Assembly: GCA_965227045.1 (NCBI GenBank)
Contig: OZ245718.1
Location: 2,728,001-2,792,000 of the forward strand
DNA: 64,000 nucleotides
From: UBA10649 sp965227045
GTDB taxonomy: Bacteria > Actinomycetota > Actinomycetes > S36-B12
Reading direction: 5' to 3'
Shown here: in pieces, positions 51,433 through 59,634 of the stretch
How positions within the stretch are numbered: the first letter of the stretch is position 1
Layout of the letters: each line of letters starts with the position of its first letter
The notes under the pieces: model-generated
What the model was told of the DNA's origin: nothing
The model's input: the letters and a program-made list of their open reading frames with translations, nothing else
The model's database searches: none
Position numbers and translations under genes: made by a program

Positions 51433-52697
51433 TAAGCCTCCTCAGGCGGGAGCACGATTCGCAGTTCGGCGGTGTCGTCGCTGGGCAGTCCCACACGTGA
51501 ACCCAACACCGCCTGCTCGTCGGGCTTCTTCGCGAGGATAGTCGTGACGTAATCGGAGATCGCATCGCCGAACGGCACGCTGACACCCGCGGCCTCCGAC
51601 ATGAACCAGCGGTGCTCGAGAACCTCGTGGAAGATCTGCGCCGGCTCCAACTTGCCCCGCAGCGCTGGCGGGACCTCGGACATCACGCGCTCGAATCGCT
51701 CGGTAACCCAACGATGGGCCGCGAACTCCTCATCCTCAGGACCCAGACCGATCTTGATGCGGAACGAGTCAAGGTCGTTGAGCAGTCGACGAGCCTGGTT
51801 CTCCTCGACGTCGAGGCCGGTCAGCGCGATCAGGCGGCGAGAGTGGTGTCCCGCATCGACCACCTTCGGGGTGACGGTGATGTGGTCGCCGTCGGACTGC
51901 GACTTGACCTGCAGTTCGGCCACGTCGAATCCCAGGCTGTTGAGGCGTCGAACGCGTGACTCGAGCTGATGCCGGTCCTCGCGCGAGATGACGAGCGGAC
52001 CTGTCACCTCCTCCCACAACTGGTCGTACCTCGTGCGCAGGCTGACTCCGGTGACGATGGGATCGATCCCCTCGTGCAGGCGGCCGCCAGCCTGGAGGTC
52101 CATGAGCTCACCGGCGACGTTCGTTGCTGCCGTCTCCATGTCGTACTCGCGCTGGCCCTTCGACAACTTCTGGTGCAGCTCACCCGTCTCGGCATCAACG
52201 AGGTACGCGGCGAAGGCGCCTGCGTCGCGACGGAACAAGGTGTTCGACAGTGACACGTCATTCCACGAGAAGCCCGCGAGATGGAGCTGGACGATGAGCA
52301 CGGCCAGGGCGTCGAGCAGTCGGCCGGCAGTCTCGAGGCGCAGGCTCGAGGAGAACAAGGCCCGATAGGGCAACGAGAACTCCAGATGGCGCGTGATGAG
52401 GACGGCGGGAAGTGGTTCGCCGTCATCGTCAACCCGGTCGAGGACGACTCCCACCGGTACCACCGTCGGAAGTCCGCGTCGGACGAGGTCGAAGAGCAGT
52501 TCGTATTCGCGCACGGCGAAGTGCTCCTCGACTTCCTTCACCGCGTAGACCACGCCGTTGATTCGCACGAACCTGACGATGTGCCGCGAGATGCCGCGCG
52601 GGAGGGCAACCACGAGATCGTCGGGCCACTCCTCGAGAGGTATCGACCACGGAAGGAAGGCCAGTTCCGGCTCGTCGAGGCTTCCTGTCAGGCGCAC
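51432..52697 (-). CDS. DUF4032 protein with kinase-like N-terminal domain
   Basis: 421 residues. N-terminal half resembles a small-molecule/protein kinase: VYAVKEVEEH (Lys54), WNDVSLSN (N146-D147, N152, where kinases have HRD...N) and LVDAETGE (D168 in DFG position). The C-terminal half is the DUF4032 helical region (DLDSFRIKIGLGPEDEEFAAHRW). GTG start chosen at 52697 because CAGGCT, six bases upstream, fits the local leaderless pattern; an ATG at 52754 is the alternative. Coupled to the antiporter. Confidence 0.8.
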   Translation of the reverse strand: MRLTGSLDEPELAFLPWSIPLEEWPDDLVVALPRGISRHIVRFVRINGVVYAVKEVEEHFAVREYELLFDLVRRGLPTVVPVGVVLDRVDDDGEPLPAVLITRHLEFSLPYRALFSSSLRLETAGRLLDALAVLIVQLHLAGFSWNDVSLSNTLFRRDAGAFAAYLVDAETGELHQKLSKGQREYDMETAATNVAGELMDLQAGGRLHEGIDPIVTGVSLRTRYDQLWEEVTGPLVISREDRHQLESRVRRLNSLGFDVAELQVKSQSDGDHITVTPKVVDAGHHSRRLIALTGLDVEENQARRLLNDLDSFRIKIGLGPEDEEFAAHRWVTERFERVMSEVPPALRGKLEPAQIFHEVLEHRWFMSEAAGVSVPFGDAISDYVTTILAKKPDEQAVLGSRVGLPSDDTAELRIVLPPEEA

Positions 52698-52768
52698 GTC
52701 CGAAGCCTGCCACGTCCGGCGCGGCTTCGTGCACGGCGACGAGATCGTCTCCACCTAGGCTGACGGTC

Positions 52769-53800
52769 GTGGCGGACAACCCGAGGGCGCGGCTCTCCGA
52801 CATCGCCGAGCAGGCCGGCGTCAGCGAAGCAACCGTGTCGCGTGTACTCAACGACCGCCCGGGAGTCTCATCAGGGACGCGAATGGCGGTGCTCACTGCA
52901 CTCGATGTGCTCGGCTATGAGCGGCCGCTTCGCCTCCGCGGGCGCTCAGGTCTGGTCGGGCTGATCGTGCCCGAGCTCGAGAACCCGATCTTCCCCGTCT
53001 TCGCGCAGGTCATGGAAACCCAGCTCGCGCAGCACGGGTACACACCGGTCCTGTGCACTCAGACTCCGGGCGGTGTGACTGAGGACGAGTACGTCGAACT
53101 GCTGCTCGACCGCGGAGTGGCGGGCATCATCTTCGTCTCTGGACTGCACGCCGACAGCACGGCGAGCCATGAGAGATACAGCGCGCTCGTCGAACGTGGC
53201 CTGCCGATCGTGCTGGTCAACGGCTACGCGCCTGGAGTCGACGCACCTTTCATCTCCGACGACGATACGGCGGCGATGGAACTGGCGGTTGCCCATCTCA
53301 CGTCGATGGGTCACCGACGCATCGGACTTGCAGTCGGGCCTATCCGTTTCGTCCCTGTCGTGCGCAAGCGCGCGGCGTTCATCGACGCCATGCAGCGGCT
53401 TGCGGGCGTGAGCGCCGATGAGGCGGCATCGCTCGTCTCGCACTCACTCTTCGCGGTGGAGGGCGGACAGGCTGCTGCGCATCACCTGCTGGGTCTGGGA
53501 GCGACAGCCATCGTGTGCGGCTCGGACCTCATGGCGCTTGGCGCGATCCGGACAGTGCGGCAGCGCGGTCTGCGTACGCCGCAGGACGTCTCGGTGGTCG
53601 GCTACGACGACTCGCGGCTGATTGCGTTCACGGACCCGCCGCTCACCACGGTCCGCCAGGCGGTGTCGGCGATGGGAACCGCTGCGGTGCAGGCCCTGAT
53701 CGATGGCATCAATGGCACGCCAGCGCCACGGGATGAGTTCGTGTTCAGGCCCGAACTCGTCGTTCGCGAGTCAACCGGCCCGGTGCCCGGTCCCCGCTAG
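52769..53800 (+). CDS. LacI-family transcriptional regulator
   Basis: 343 residues. LacI HTH near the N-terminus (LSDIAEQAGVSEATVSRVLND) and hinge helix, then the periplasmic-binding-protein-like ligand domain (GLIVPELENPIFP, GYDDSRLIAFTDPPLTTV). A sugar or nucleoside ligand is likely. The GTG start has TAGGCT seven bases upstream, so leaderless. Divergent from the DUF4032 gene and convergent with whiB. No sugar-transport operon in the window, so its targets are elsewhere. Confidence 0.93.
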   Translation: MADNPRARLSDIAEQAGVSEATVSRVLNDRPGVSSGTRMAVLTALDVLGYERPLRLRGRSGLVGLIVPELENPIFPVFAQVMETQLAQHGYTPVLCTQTPGGVTEDEYVELLLDRGVAGIIFVSGLHADSTASHERYSALVERGLPIVLVNGYAPGVDAPFISDDDTAAMELAVAHLTSMGHRRIGLAVGPIRFVPVVRKRAAFIDAMQRLAGVSADEAASLVSHSLFAVEGGQAAAHHLLGLGATAIVCGSDLMALGAIRTVRQRGLRTPQDVSVVGYDDSRLIAFTDPPLTTVRQAVSAMGTAAVQALIDGINGTPAPRDEFVFRPELVVRESTGPVPGPR

Positions 53801-53802
53801 CG

Positions 53803-54057
53803 CTACGCAACGCGCGGTTCGCCCTGCCCTGCCCTGCGCGGTCGTTGCGCACGGCGCTCGTCCTCGCTGAGACCTCCCCACACTCCGGCTTCCAGGCCCG
53901 CTCGTACCGCAAAGCTCAAGCACGCATCGACAACGCTGCAGCGTTGGCACACCAGCTTCGCGGTCTCGATCTGCAGGCCGACAAGTCCGATCGTCGGGTT
54001 GGGAAAGAACAACTCGGGATCCTCGTTGCGACATGCGGCTTCGTGACGCCAGTCCAT
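53803..54057 (-). CDS. WhiB-family iron-sulfur transcription factor
   Basis: 84 residues. Four cysteines C9, C37, C40, C46 (C-x27-C-x2-C-x5-C) bind the [4Fe-4S] cluster. GVWGGLSEDERR is the WhiB turn motif, followed by a basic tail for DNA or sigma factor contact. ATG at 54057 was chosen since MDWRHEAACR is the family start and GAGGTGAG precedes it. A GTG nine bases upstream is in frame. Divergent from the PuuD-like gene. Confidence 0.9.
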   Translation of the reverse strand: MDWRHEAACRNEDPELFFPNPTIGLVGLQIETAKLVCQRCSVVDACLSFAVRAGLEAGVWGGLSEDERRAQRPRRAGQGEPRVA

Positions 54058-54201
54058 CTCTCTCACCTCGATTCAAGCCATCGACGCACTGTCGACGGTA
54101 GGGGAGTTCTGTTACGGCGCTTCGAACGCGTTGTTTCGCGCACGTGTTCTGTCCGTGGAGATCTCTGCTCTCGTCCGGTGGCCTCGTGGCACACTGAGCG
54201 C

Positions 54202-54933
54202 GTGCCGCGCCCGGTCATTGGACTGTCCTGCTACGTCGAGCCCGCCAGATGGGGGGCGTGGCACATGCCTGCAGCGCTCATCCCCGAGTGGTACCTGGAT
54301 CTGATCCACCGCGGCGGGGCTGACGTCGTGATCCTCCCGCCGGGCAACGATCCGTCTCTTCTCGATCGACTCGACGGCCTTGCCCTCGCCGGCGGCGCCG
54401 ACGTCGACTCCCGCCGGTACGGGGCGGAGCCCCATCCGGCCTCCGATATTCCGCGTGAGTCGCGCGACGACTCCGAGCTGGCGCTCTACCGACGCGCCCG
54501 CGAACTGAACATGCCGGTCCTCGGAATCTGCCGCGGCATGCAGCTGATGGCGGTGGCGCACGGAGGGAAGCTCGTCCAGCACGTGCCCGATCTCGAGGGC
54601 GAGACCGTCCACCGCGAGGCCGCAGGGACCTTCGTCGATCACACGGCAACCTTCACGAGCGGCTCGCTCGCTGGTCGGCTGTTCGGGACCGAGCCGGTCG
54701 TCGTGAACTCCTCGCACCACCAGGCCGTCGAGTCTGCTGGCGACCTCACGGTCTCCGGGTGGGCGGACGACGGGACGGTGGAGTCATGCGAGGACCCTGC
54801 GGCCGATTTCTGCGTTGGGGTGCAGTGGCACCCGGAGCATCCGGACCGCGTGGCAGCTGACGCGCCGCTGGTCGCGGCTTTCGTCGACGCAGCGGAGCGT
54901 TACGCGTCGTCTCGCTACAGCGGCGTCACGTAG
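54202..54933 (+). CDS. Gamma-glutamyl-amine hydrolase (PuuD/peptidase C26-like, second copy)
   Basis: 243 residues. Nucleophile in LGICRGMQLMAVAHGG and His-Glu in GVQWHPEHP. DGLALAGGADVDSRRYG is the N-terminal loop of this group. Closer to typical PuuD than the copy at 10604, with AEP/DIPRESRDDSEL segment. GTG start with CACACT six bases upstream. It lies opposite the SDR, aldehyde dehydrogenase and ligase genes and probably performs the final hydrolysis in that pathway. Confidence 0.85.
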   Translation: MPRPVIGLSCYVEPARWGAWHMPAALIPEWYLDLIHRGGADVVILPPGNDPSLLDRLDGLALAGGADVDSRRYGAEPHPASDIPRESRDDSELALYRRARELNMPVLGICRGMQLMAVAHGGKLVQHVPDLEGETVHREAAGTFVDHTATFTSGSLAGRLFGTEPVVVNSSHHQAVESAGDLTVSGWADDGTVESCEDPAADFCVGVQWHPEHPDRVAADAPLVAAFVDAAERYASSRYSGVT

Positions 54934-55694
54934 GCACCTGAGATGCCCCCGTCGACGAGGAAGTTCGACGCGGTGATGAACGACGAGTCGTCGCTTGCGA
55001 GGAAGGCAACGGCTGCTGCGATCTCCTCGGGTTCACCGAAGCGGCCGAACGGAATGTGCACCAGCCGACGGGCTGCCCGCTCCGGGTCCTTCGCGAACAA
55101 CTCGATGAGCAAAGGCGTGTTCACCGGCCCGGGTGACAGGGCGTTGACCCGGACACCTGAACGTGCGAACTGCACGCCGAGCTCGCGCGTCATCGCCAGC
55201 ACGCCGCCCTTGGATGCGGTGTAGGAGATCTGCGAGGTGGCCGCCGCCATCGTCGCGACGAAGGACGCGGTGTTGATGATCGAGCCCTTGCCCTGCTCGA
55301 GCATGTAGGGGAGAACGGCCTTGCAGCACAGGAAGACCGACGTGAGGTTGACCTCCTGGACGCGACGCCATGCGTCGATGCCGGTGTCCAGGATCGAATC
55401 GTCGTCAGGTGGCGAGATTCCCGCGTTGTTGAAGGCGATATCGATGCTGCCGTAGGTGTCCTTCGCGGCGGAGAACATCGCCGCGACGTCGTCGACCTTC
55501 GTCACGTCAGCGCGCACGAACATGCCGCTGACCTCAGCGGCGGCGGCCTCCCCTGAGACGGGATCGAGGTCTGCGATGACCACCGTCGCGCCCTCGTCTG
55601 CGAATCTGCGCGCGGTCGCCAGGCCGATGCCGCTGGCTCCGCCGGTGATGACGGCTACTCGGCCCTCAAGGCGCCGGCACTTGCTGTCAGACAT
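54915..55694 (-). CDS. Short-chain dehydrogenase/reductase
   Basis: 259 residues, classical SDR: TGGASGIGLA (Rossmann), NNAGISPP, catalytic Ser in IINTASF, and YTASKGG (Tyr-x3-Lys). Substrate unknown; a 3-oxoacyl or sugar/aminoalcohol dehydrogenase is possible. Starts with an ATG 40 nt after the aldehyde dehydrogenase, last gene of a ligase-ALDH-SDR operon. Last 19 nt overlap the convergent PuuD-like gene. Confidence 0.9.
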   Translation of the reverse strand: MSDSKCRRLEGRVAVITGGASGIGLATARRFADEGATVVIADLDPVSGEAAAAEVSGMFVRADVTKVDDVAAMFSAAKDTYGSIDIAFNNAGISPPDDDSILDTGIDAWRRVQEVNLTSVFLCCKAVLPYMLEQGKGSIINTASFVATMAAATSQISYTASKGGVLAMTRELGVQFARSGVRVNALSPGPVNTPLLIELFAKDPERAARRLVHIPFGRFGEPEEIAAAVAFLASDDSSFITASNFLVDGGISGAYVTPL

Positions 55695-55734
55695 CCTGTT
55701 CCCTCTTCACGTTGTAGTTGGGCATGAGTCCGTA

Positions 55735-57093
55735 CTAGTCGTCCGTGTTGATGAAGACGTTCTTGGTCTCGGTGAATGCGTCGAGTGCGTCCGGTCCGAG
55801 TTCGCGGCCAAGCCCGGATCGCTTGAACCCGCCGAACGGAGTCGAGTACCGCACCGACGAATGCGAGTTCACCGACAGGTTGCCCGCCTCGATTCCGCGG
55901 GACACGCGCATCGCCCTGCCGATGTCGCGCGTCCAGATGGACCCCGACAGCCCGTACTCGGAGTCGTTCGCGAGCCGGATTGCGTCGGCCTCATCCTCGA
56001 ACGGGGTGACGACGACGATCGGCCCGAAGATCTCCTCCTGGAACACGCGCGTATCCGAGGTCACTGGCGCGAGGACCGTGGCCGGGAACCAGTAGCCGGG
56101 CCCGGTGGGAATCTCGCCCTGGAACGCGATGGGTGACTGTCCGTCGAGGAATCCACTCACCGTGTCGAACTGGCCACGCGAAATGAGCGGGCCCATCTCC
56201 GAGGTCTCGAGCGATGGGTCCTCGACCCTTACGCCCTTCACCGCAGTCTCGAACAGTTCCATGAACCGGTCGAAGGCCGAGCGCTCGACCAGGATGCGCG
56301 ATCGCGCGCAGCAGTCCTGGCCGGCGTTGTCGAACACGCCGTACGGAGCCGTGGCCGCCGCCTTCTCGATGTCCGCGTCGGCGAAGATCACGTTGGCGCT
56401 CTTGCCGCCGAGCTCGAGGGTCACGCGCTTCACCTGCTTCGCGGCGCCGGCCATGATCTGCTCGCCGACTCCCGTGCTGCCGGTGAACACGACCTTGCGG
56501 ACAATCGGGTTCTCGACGAAGCGAGCGCCGACAACCGATCCCTTCCCGGGAATGACGGTGAACACTCCTTCCGGCAGTCCGGCCTCCAGCGCGAGCTCGC
56601 CGAGGCGGATCGCGGTGAGCGGGGTGAGCTCGGCGGGCTTCAGCACGACCGTGCACCCGGCTGCAAGCGCTGGTGCGAAGCCCCATCCGGCGATCGGCAT
56701 GGGGAAGTTCCACGGCACGATCACGCCGACGACTCCGATGGACTCCTTGAACGTGATGTCGACGCCCCCCGCGACAGGAATCTGCCGGCCGAACAGGCGC
56801 TCGGGCGCCCCCGAGTAGTAGGCGAGGACGTTGGCGACGTTGTTCGCCTCCCAGCGCGCGTTTCCGATCGTGTGCCCGGAGTTCATGACCTCGAGCAGTG
56901 CCAGTTCCTCGACGTGTTCTCTGACGACATCGGAGAACCGACGAAGCAGGTTGGCGCGGTCTGCAGGTGCAACTGCGCGCCAGGCCGGCAATGCCGCCCC
57001 CGCGCGTGCGATGAGCTCGTCAGCCTCCTCGGCGGTCGTGGAGGGAACGGACGCGATGACCTGCTCGGTCGCGGGATTGATGACGTCATGCAT
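55735..57093 (-). CDS. Aldehyde dehydrogenase (amine pathway)
   Basis: 452 residues. General base Glu in VTLELGGKSAN and catalytic Cys in FDNAGQDCCARSR (two adjacent Cys). NAD site region VVGVIVPWNFPMPIAGWGFAPAL is normal. Slightly shorter than most ALDHs, starting MHDVINPATEQVIA without the usual N-terminal strand. It begins 9 nt after the ligase stop. In PuuC-like pathways it oxidises gamma-glutamyl-aminoaldehyde. Confidence 0.93.
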   Translation of the reverse strand: MHDVINPATEQVIASVPSTTAEEADELIARAGAALPAWRAVAPADRANLLRRFSDVVREHVEELALLEVMNSGHTIGNARWEANNVANVLAYYSGAPERLFGRQIPVAGGVDITFKESIGVVGVIVPWNFPMPIAGWGFAPALAAGCTVVLKPAELTPLTAIRLGELALEAGLPEGVFTVIPGKGSVVGARFVENPIVRKVVFTGSTGVGEQIMAGAAKQVKRVTLELGGKSANVIFADADIEKAAATAPYGVFDNAGQDCCARSRILVERSAFDRFMELFETAVKGVRVEDPSLETSEMGPLISRGQFDTVSGFLDGQSPIAFQGEIPTGPGYWFPATVLAPVTSDTRVFQEEIFGPIVVVTPFEDEADAIRLANDSEYGLSGSIWTRDIGRAMRVSRGIEAGNLSVNSHSSVRYSTPFGGFKRSGLGRELGPDALDAFTETKNVFINTDD

Positions 57094-57102
57094 GGCAGGT
57101 GA

Positions 57103-58467
57103 CTAGATCCTCTCGAAGTTCCGGTAGCGCTCCCAGTCCGTGACGGCCTTGCCGTACGCGGCGAGTTCGACCCTCGCCATGTTGGAGTAGTGGTCCTGGA
57201 CCTCGGCGCCGAACGTCTCGCGAATCCACATCGAGGATTCCCAGGCGTCGAGCGCCTCGCCCATAGTCGATGGCACGTGCGCCGAGTCGCTCGTGTACGC
57301 GTTTCCGATGAACTCGGATTCAAGCGGCAGGTTCGCCTGGATGCCGTGCAGCCCCGCGGCGACCATTCCCGCGACCGCGAGATACGGATTGACATCTCCG
57401 CCAGGCACCCGGTTCTCCAGCCGCAGCGAAGGCCCGTGACCAACGAGGCGCATCGCGCATGTGCGGTTGTCGCGACCCCAGCGAATCGCGGTGGGCGCGA
57501 AGGATCCCGGCACGTACCGCTTATAGGAGTTGATCTGCGGGGCATACAACAGGGTGAGCTCGCGCGCATGCGCGAGTTGCCCGGCGATGAATGCCTTGCC
57601 TGCCGCTGACAGGCCGTTGTCCCCGTCGTGATCGGTCATGATCATCGATCCGTCGACACCGCGGAAGGACAGATGGATGTGGCAGGAGTTGCCTTCCCGC
57701 TCGTTGTACTTGGCCATGAAGGTCAGCGCCATGCTCTCCTGCGCCGCTATCTCCTTGGCCCCGGTCTTGTAGATCACATGGTTGTCGCATGTGCGCAGCG
57801 CATCCTGATACTTGAACGCGATCTCGTGCTGTCCCAGGTTGCACTCGCCCTTGGCGCTCTCGACGATCATCCCGGCCTCGGTCATCGCGAGGCGGATTCG
57901 ACGAAGCAGCGGCTCGATCCTGGCCGTACCGAGCATCGAGTAGTCGACGTTGTACAGGTTCGCCGGCGTGAGGTCGCGGTAGCCAGCGAGCCATGCCTCC
58001 TCGTACGTGTCCTGAAAGACAATGAACTCAAGTTCCGTGCCCACGAAGGCGCCGTAGCCGGCCTCGTGCAATGCCTCAAGCTGCCGCCGCAGGACCTGCC
58101 GCGGTGAGGGTGCCACCGGCTCGCCTTCCTCCGTCTCGAGGTCGCAGAGCACTCCGACGGTTCCGGGCTGCCAGGGAATGCGGTGCAGCGTGTCGAGGTC
58201 GGGCCGCATCACCATGTCGCCGTAGCCGCTGTCCCATGACGACATCGCGTAGCCGTCGACCGTGTTCATGTCGACGTCCACAGCCATCAGATAGTTGCAG
58301 CCCTCGGTGTGACCATCCATCACCTCCTCGACGAAGTAGTCACCGTCGATTCGCTTGCCCTGCAGTCGACCCTGCATGTCCGTGATCGAGACGGCGACCG
58401 TGTCGATGCTGCCGTCATGCACTCCGCCACGCACATCCTTGGCGGTCAGCGGCTTTGGCCTGGCCAT
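57103..58467 (-). CDS. Glutamine-synthetase-like gamma-glutamyl-amine ligase (GlnA4/PuuA family)
   Basis: 454 residues. GS motifs: GTELEFIVFQDTYEEAW, the YRDLTPANLYNVDYSMLGTAR segment typical of PuuA/GlnA4, KGECNLGQHEIAFKY, GNSCHIHLSF and RLENRVPGGDVNPYLA. ATG at 58467 with AAAGGAG was preferred to an upstream in-frame ATG. Family members make gamma-glutamylputrescine or gamma-glutamylethanolamide. First gene of the ligase-ALDH-SDR operon; divergent from the choline-kinase-like gene. Confidence 0.87.
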   Translation of the reverse strand: MARPKPLTAKDVRGGVHDGSIDTVAVSITDMQGRLQGKRIDGDYFVEEVMDGHTEGCNYLMAVDVDMNTVDGYAMSSWDSGYGDMVMRPDLDTLHRIPWQPGTVGVLCDLETEEGEPVAPSPRQVLRRQLEALHEAGYGAFVGTELEFIVFQDTYEEAWLAGYRDLTPANLYNVDYSMLGTARIEPLLRRIRLAMTEAGMIVESAKGECNLGQHEIAFKYQDALRTCDNHVIYKTGAKEIAAQESMALTFMAKYNEREGNSCHIHLSFRGVDGSMIMTDHDGDNGLSAAGKAFIAGQLAHARELTLLYAPQINSYKRYVPGSFAPTAIRWGRDNRTCAMRLVGHGPSLRLENRVPGGDVNPYLAVAGMVAAGLHGIQANLPLESEFIGNAYTSDSAHVPSTMGEALDAWESSMWIRETFGAEVQDHYSNMARVELAAYGKAVTDWERYRNFERI

Positions 58468-58563
58468 GGGCGCTCCTTTGGTCGACGCGCCCGAGGGACG
58501 CACGGTCATTCAACCGCACGATCCGTACCTGCGCGGTGCGGTTCGGGCCTACGCTGCCGAATC

Positions 58564-59487
58564 GTGGAACATCTCGTCGCCGATCTGCCGCCACGTGACA
58601 CCGAACGGCTGCTGCTGCTTGACTGCCTGACGTCGGCCACTGAGGTCTCACCACTCGTCGGAGGCATTACCAACCGCAACTACCGAGTGAGAACACCAGC
58701 GGGCGACTACGTCGTGCGACTATCCGACCCCGAGTCGTCCCTGCTGGCGATCGACCGGGACAACGAGTACCTCAACTCGCTTGCCGCGGCCAAGTCCGGG
58801 GCGGGGGCGCCGGTCGCGCAGTACATTCCCGGTCGCGGAGTCCTCGTCGTGAACTGGATCGAAGGCCGCACCTTCACCGAAGCCGACGTCGCTGACCCGA
58901 CGAACCTGGACCGGATCGCCGCGGCCTGTCGCACCCTCCATCGCGGTCCGGCATTTGCGAGCGACTTCGACATGTTCGACCTGCAGGAGCACTACCTGGC
59001 CATCGTGCACGAGCGCGGCTTCCGGCTGCCCGATCGCTACGAGGAGTTCGCCGACCACGTCGCACGCATGCGCCGGGCCATGGCGCTGTCACCCGAGCCC
59101 ACGGTGCCGTGCAACAACGACCTCCTCGCCGCCAACATGATCGACGACGGCGAGCGTCTGTGGCTCATCGACTATGAGTACTCGGGCAATAACGAGGCGA
59201 GCTTCGAGCTGGGCAACATCTGGAGCGAGTCGACGTTGCCACCCGACCTGCTCGAGCCACTGGTGACGAGCTACTGGGGCATCGAGGCTCCGGCGAAGGT
59301 GGCTCGTGCCCGCCTGTGGGCGCTCATGTCCAAGTACGGCTGGACGCTGTGGGCCTCCATCCAGCAGGAGGTGAGCGCGATCGACTTCGACTACTGGTCG
59401 TGGGGAATGGAGAAGTACGAGCGCGCCCTGGCGGAATTCGACGGCCCCCAGTTCTCCCTGTGGCTTGACGACGTAACCAGGACATAG
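58564..59487 (+). CDS. Choline/ethanolamine kinase-like phosphotransferase
   Basis: 307 residues. Contains the aminoglycoside/choline kinase fold: VGGITNRNYRV (ATP loop), VVRLSDPESS, and the catalytic NNDLLAANMIDDGERLWLIDYEYSG. The usual Brenner His is Asn here (CNND rather than CHND), while the catalytic Asp and metal-binding Asp are kept. GTG start with TACGCT eight bases upstream. Divergent from the ligase operon and followed by the APC permease, so a choline- or ethanolamine-related substrate is likely. Confidence 0.83.
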   Translation: MEHLVADLPPRDTERLLLLDCLTSATEVSPLVGGITNRNYRVRTPAGDYVVRLSDPESSLLAIDRDNEYLNSLAAAKSGAGAPVAQYIPGRGVLVVNWIEGRTFTEADVADPTNLDRIAAACRTLHRGPAFASDFDMFDLQEHYLAIVHERGFRLPDRYEEFADHVARMRRAMALSPEPTVPCNNDLLAANMIDDGERLWLIDYEYSGNNEASFELGNIWSESTLPPDLLEPLVTSYWGIEAPAKVARARLWALMSKYGWTLWASIQQEVSAIDFDYWSWGMEKYERALAEFDGPQFSLWLDDVTRT

Positions 59488-59634
59488 GGCGGATCCCGTT
59501 CGTAACGCTGCTGTTTCCGCCCGCGTGTCGCACTTCACAATTCGCCCACCAGGAGAACACTGCGGCTATTAGTGTCCGCCTGTCACGGTTCGTCGACAAG
59601 GTCGGACTTTGACCGCGCACTGAGGAGGGCAGCG
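59488..59634 (+). promoter_or_regulatory. Intergenic leader before the APC permease
   Basis: 147 bp without a gene. CGTTCGTAACG at about 59499-59509 is a short palindrome resembling the ends of the local operator. TATTAG near 59566 may be a -10 box. GAGGAGGGC is a strong ribosome-binding site 8 nt before the GTG. Confidence 0.35.

Noticed and set aside
58539..58553. Possible fifth copy of the local operator (GGTTCGGGCCTACG)
   Set aside because: The left half matches but the right half is two bases too close, so it is not a full palindrome. It overlaps the -10 box of the choline-kinase-like gene and may be coincidence.
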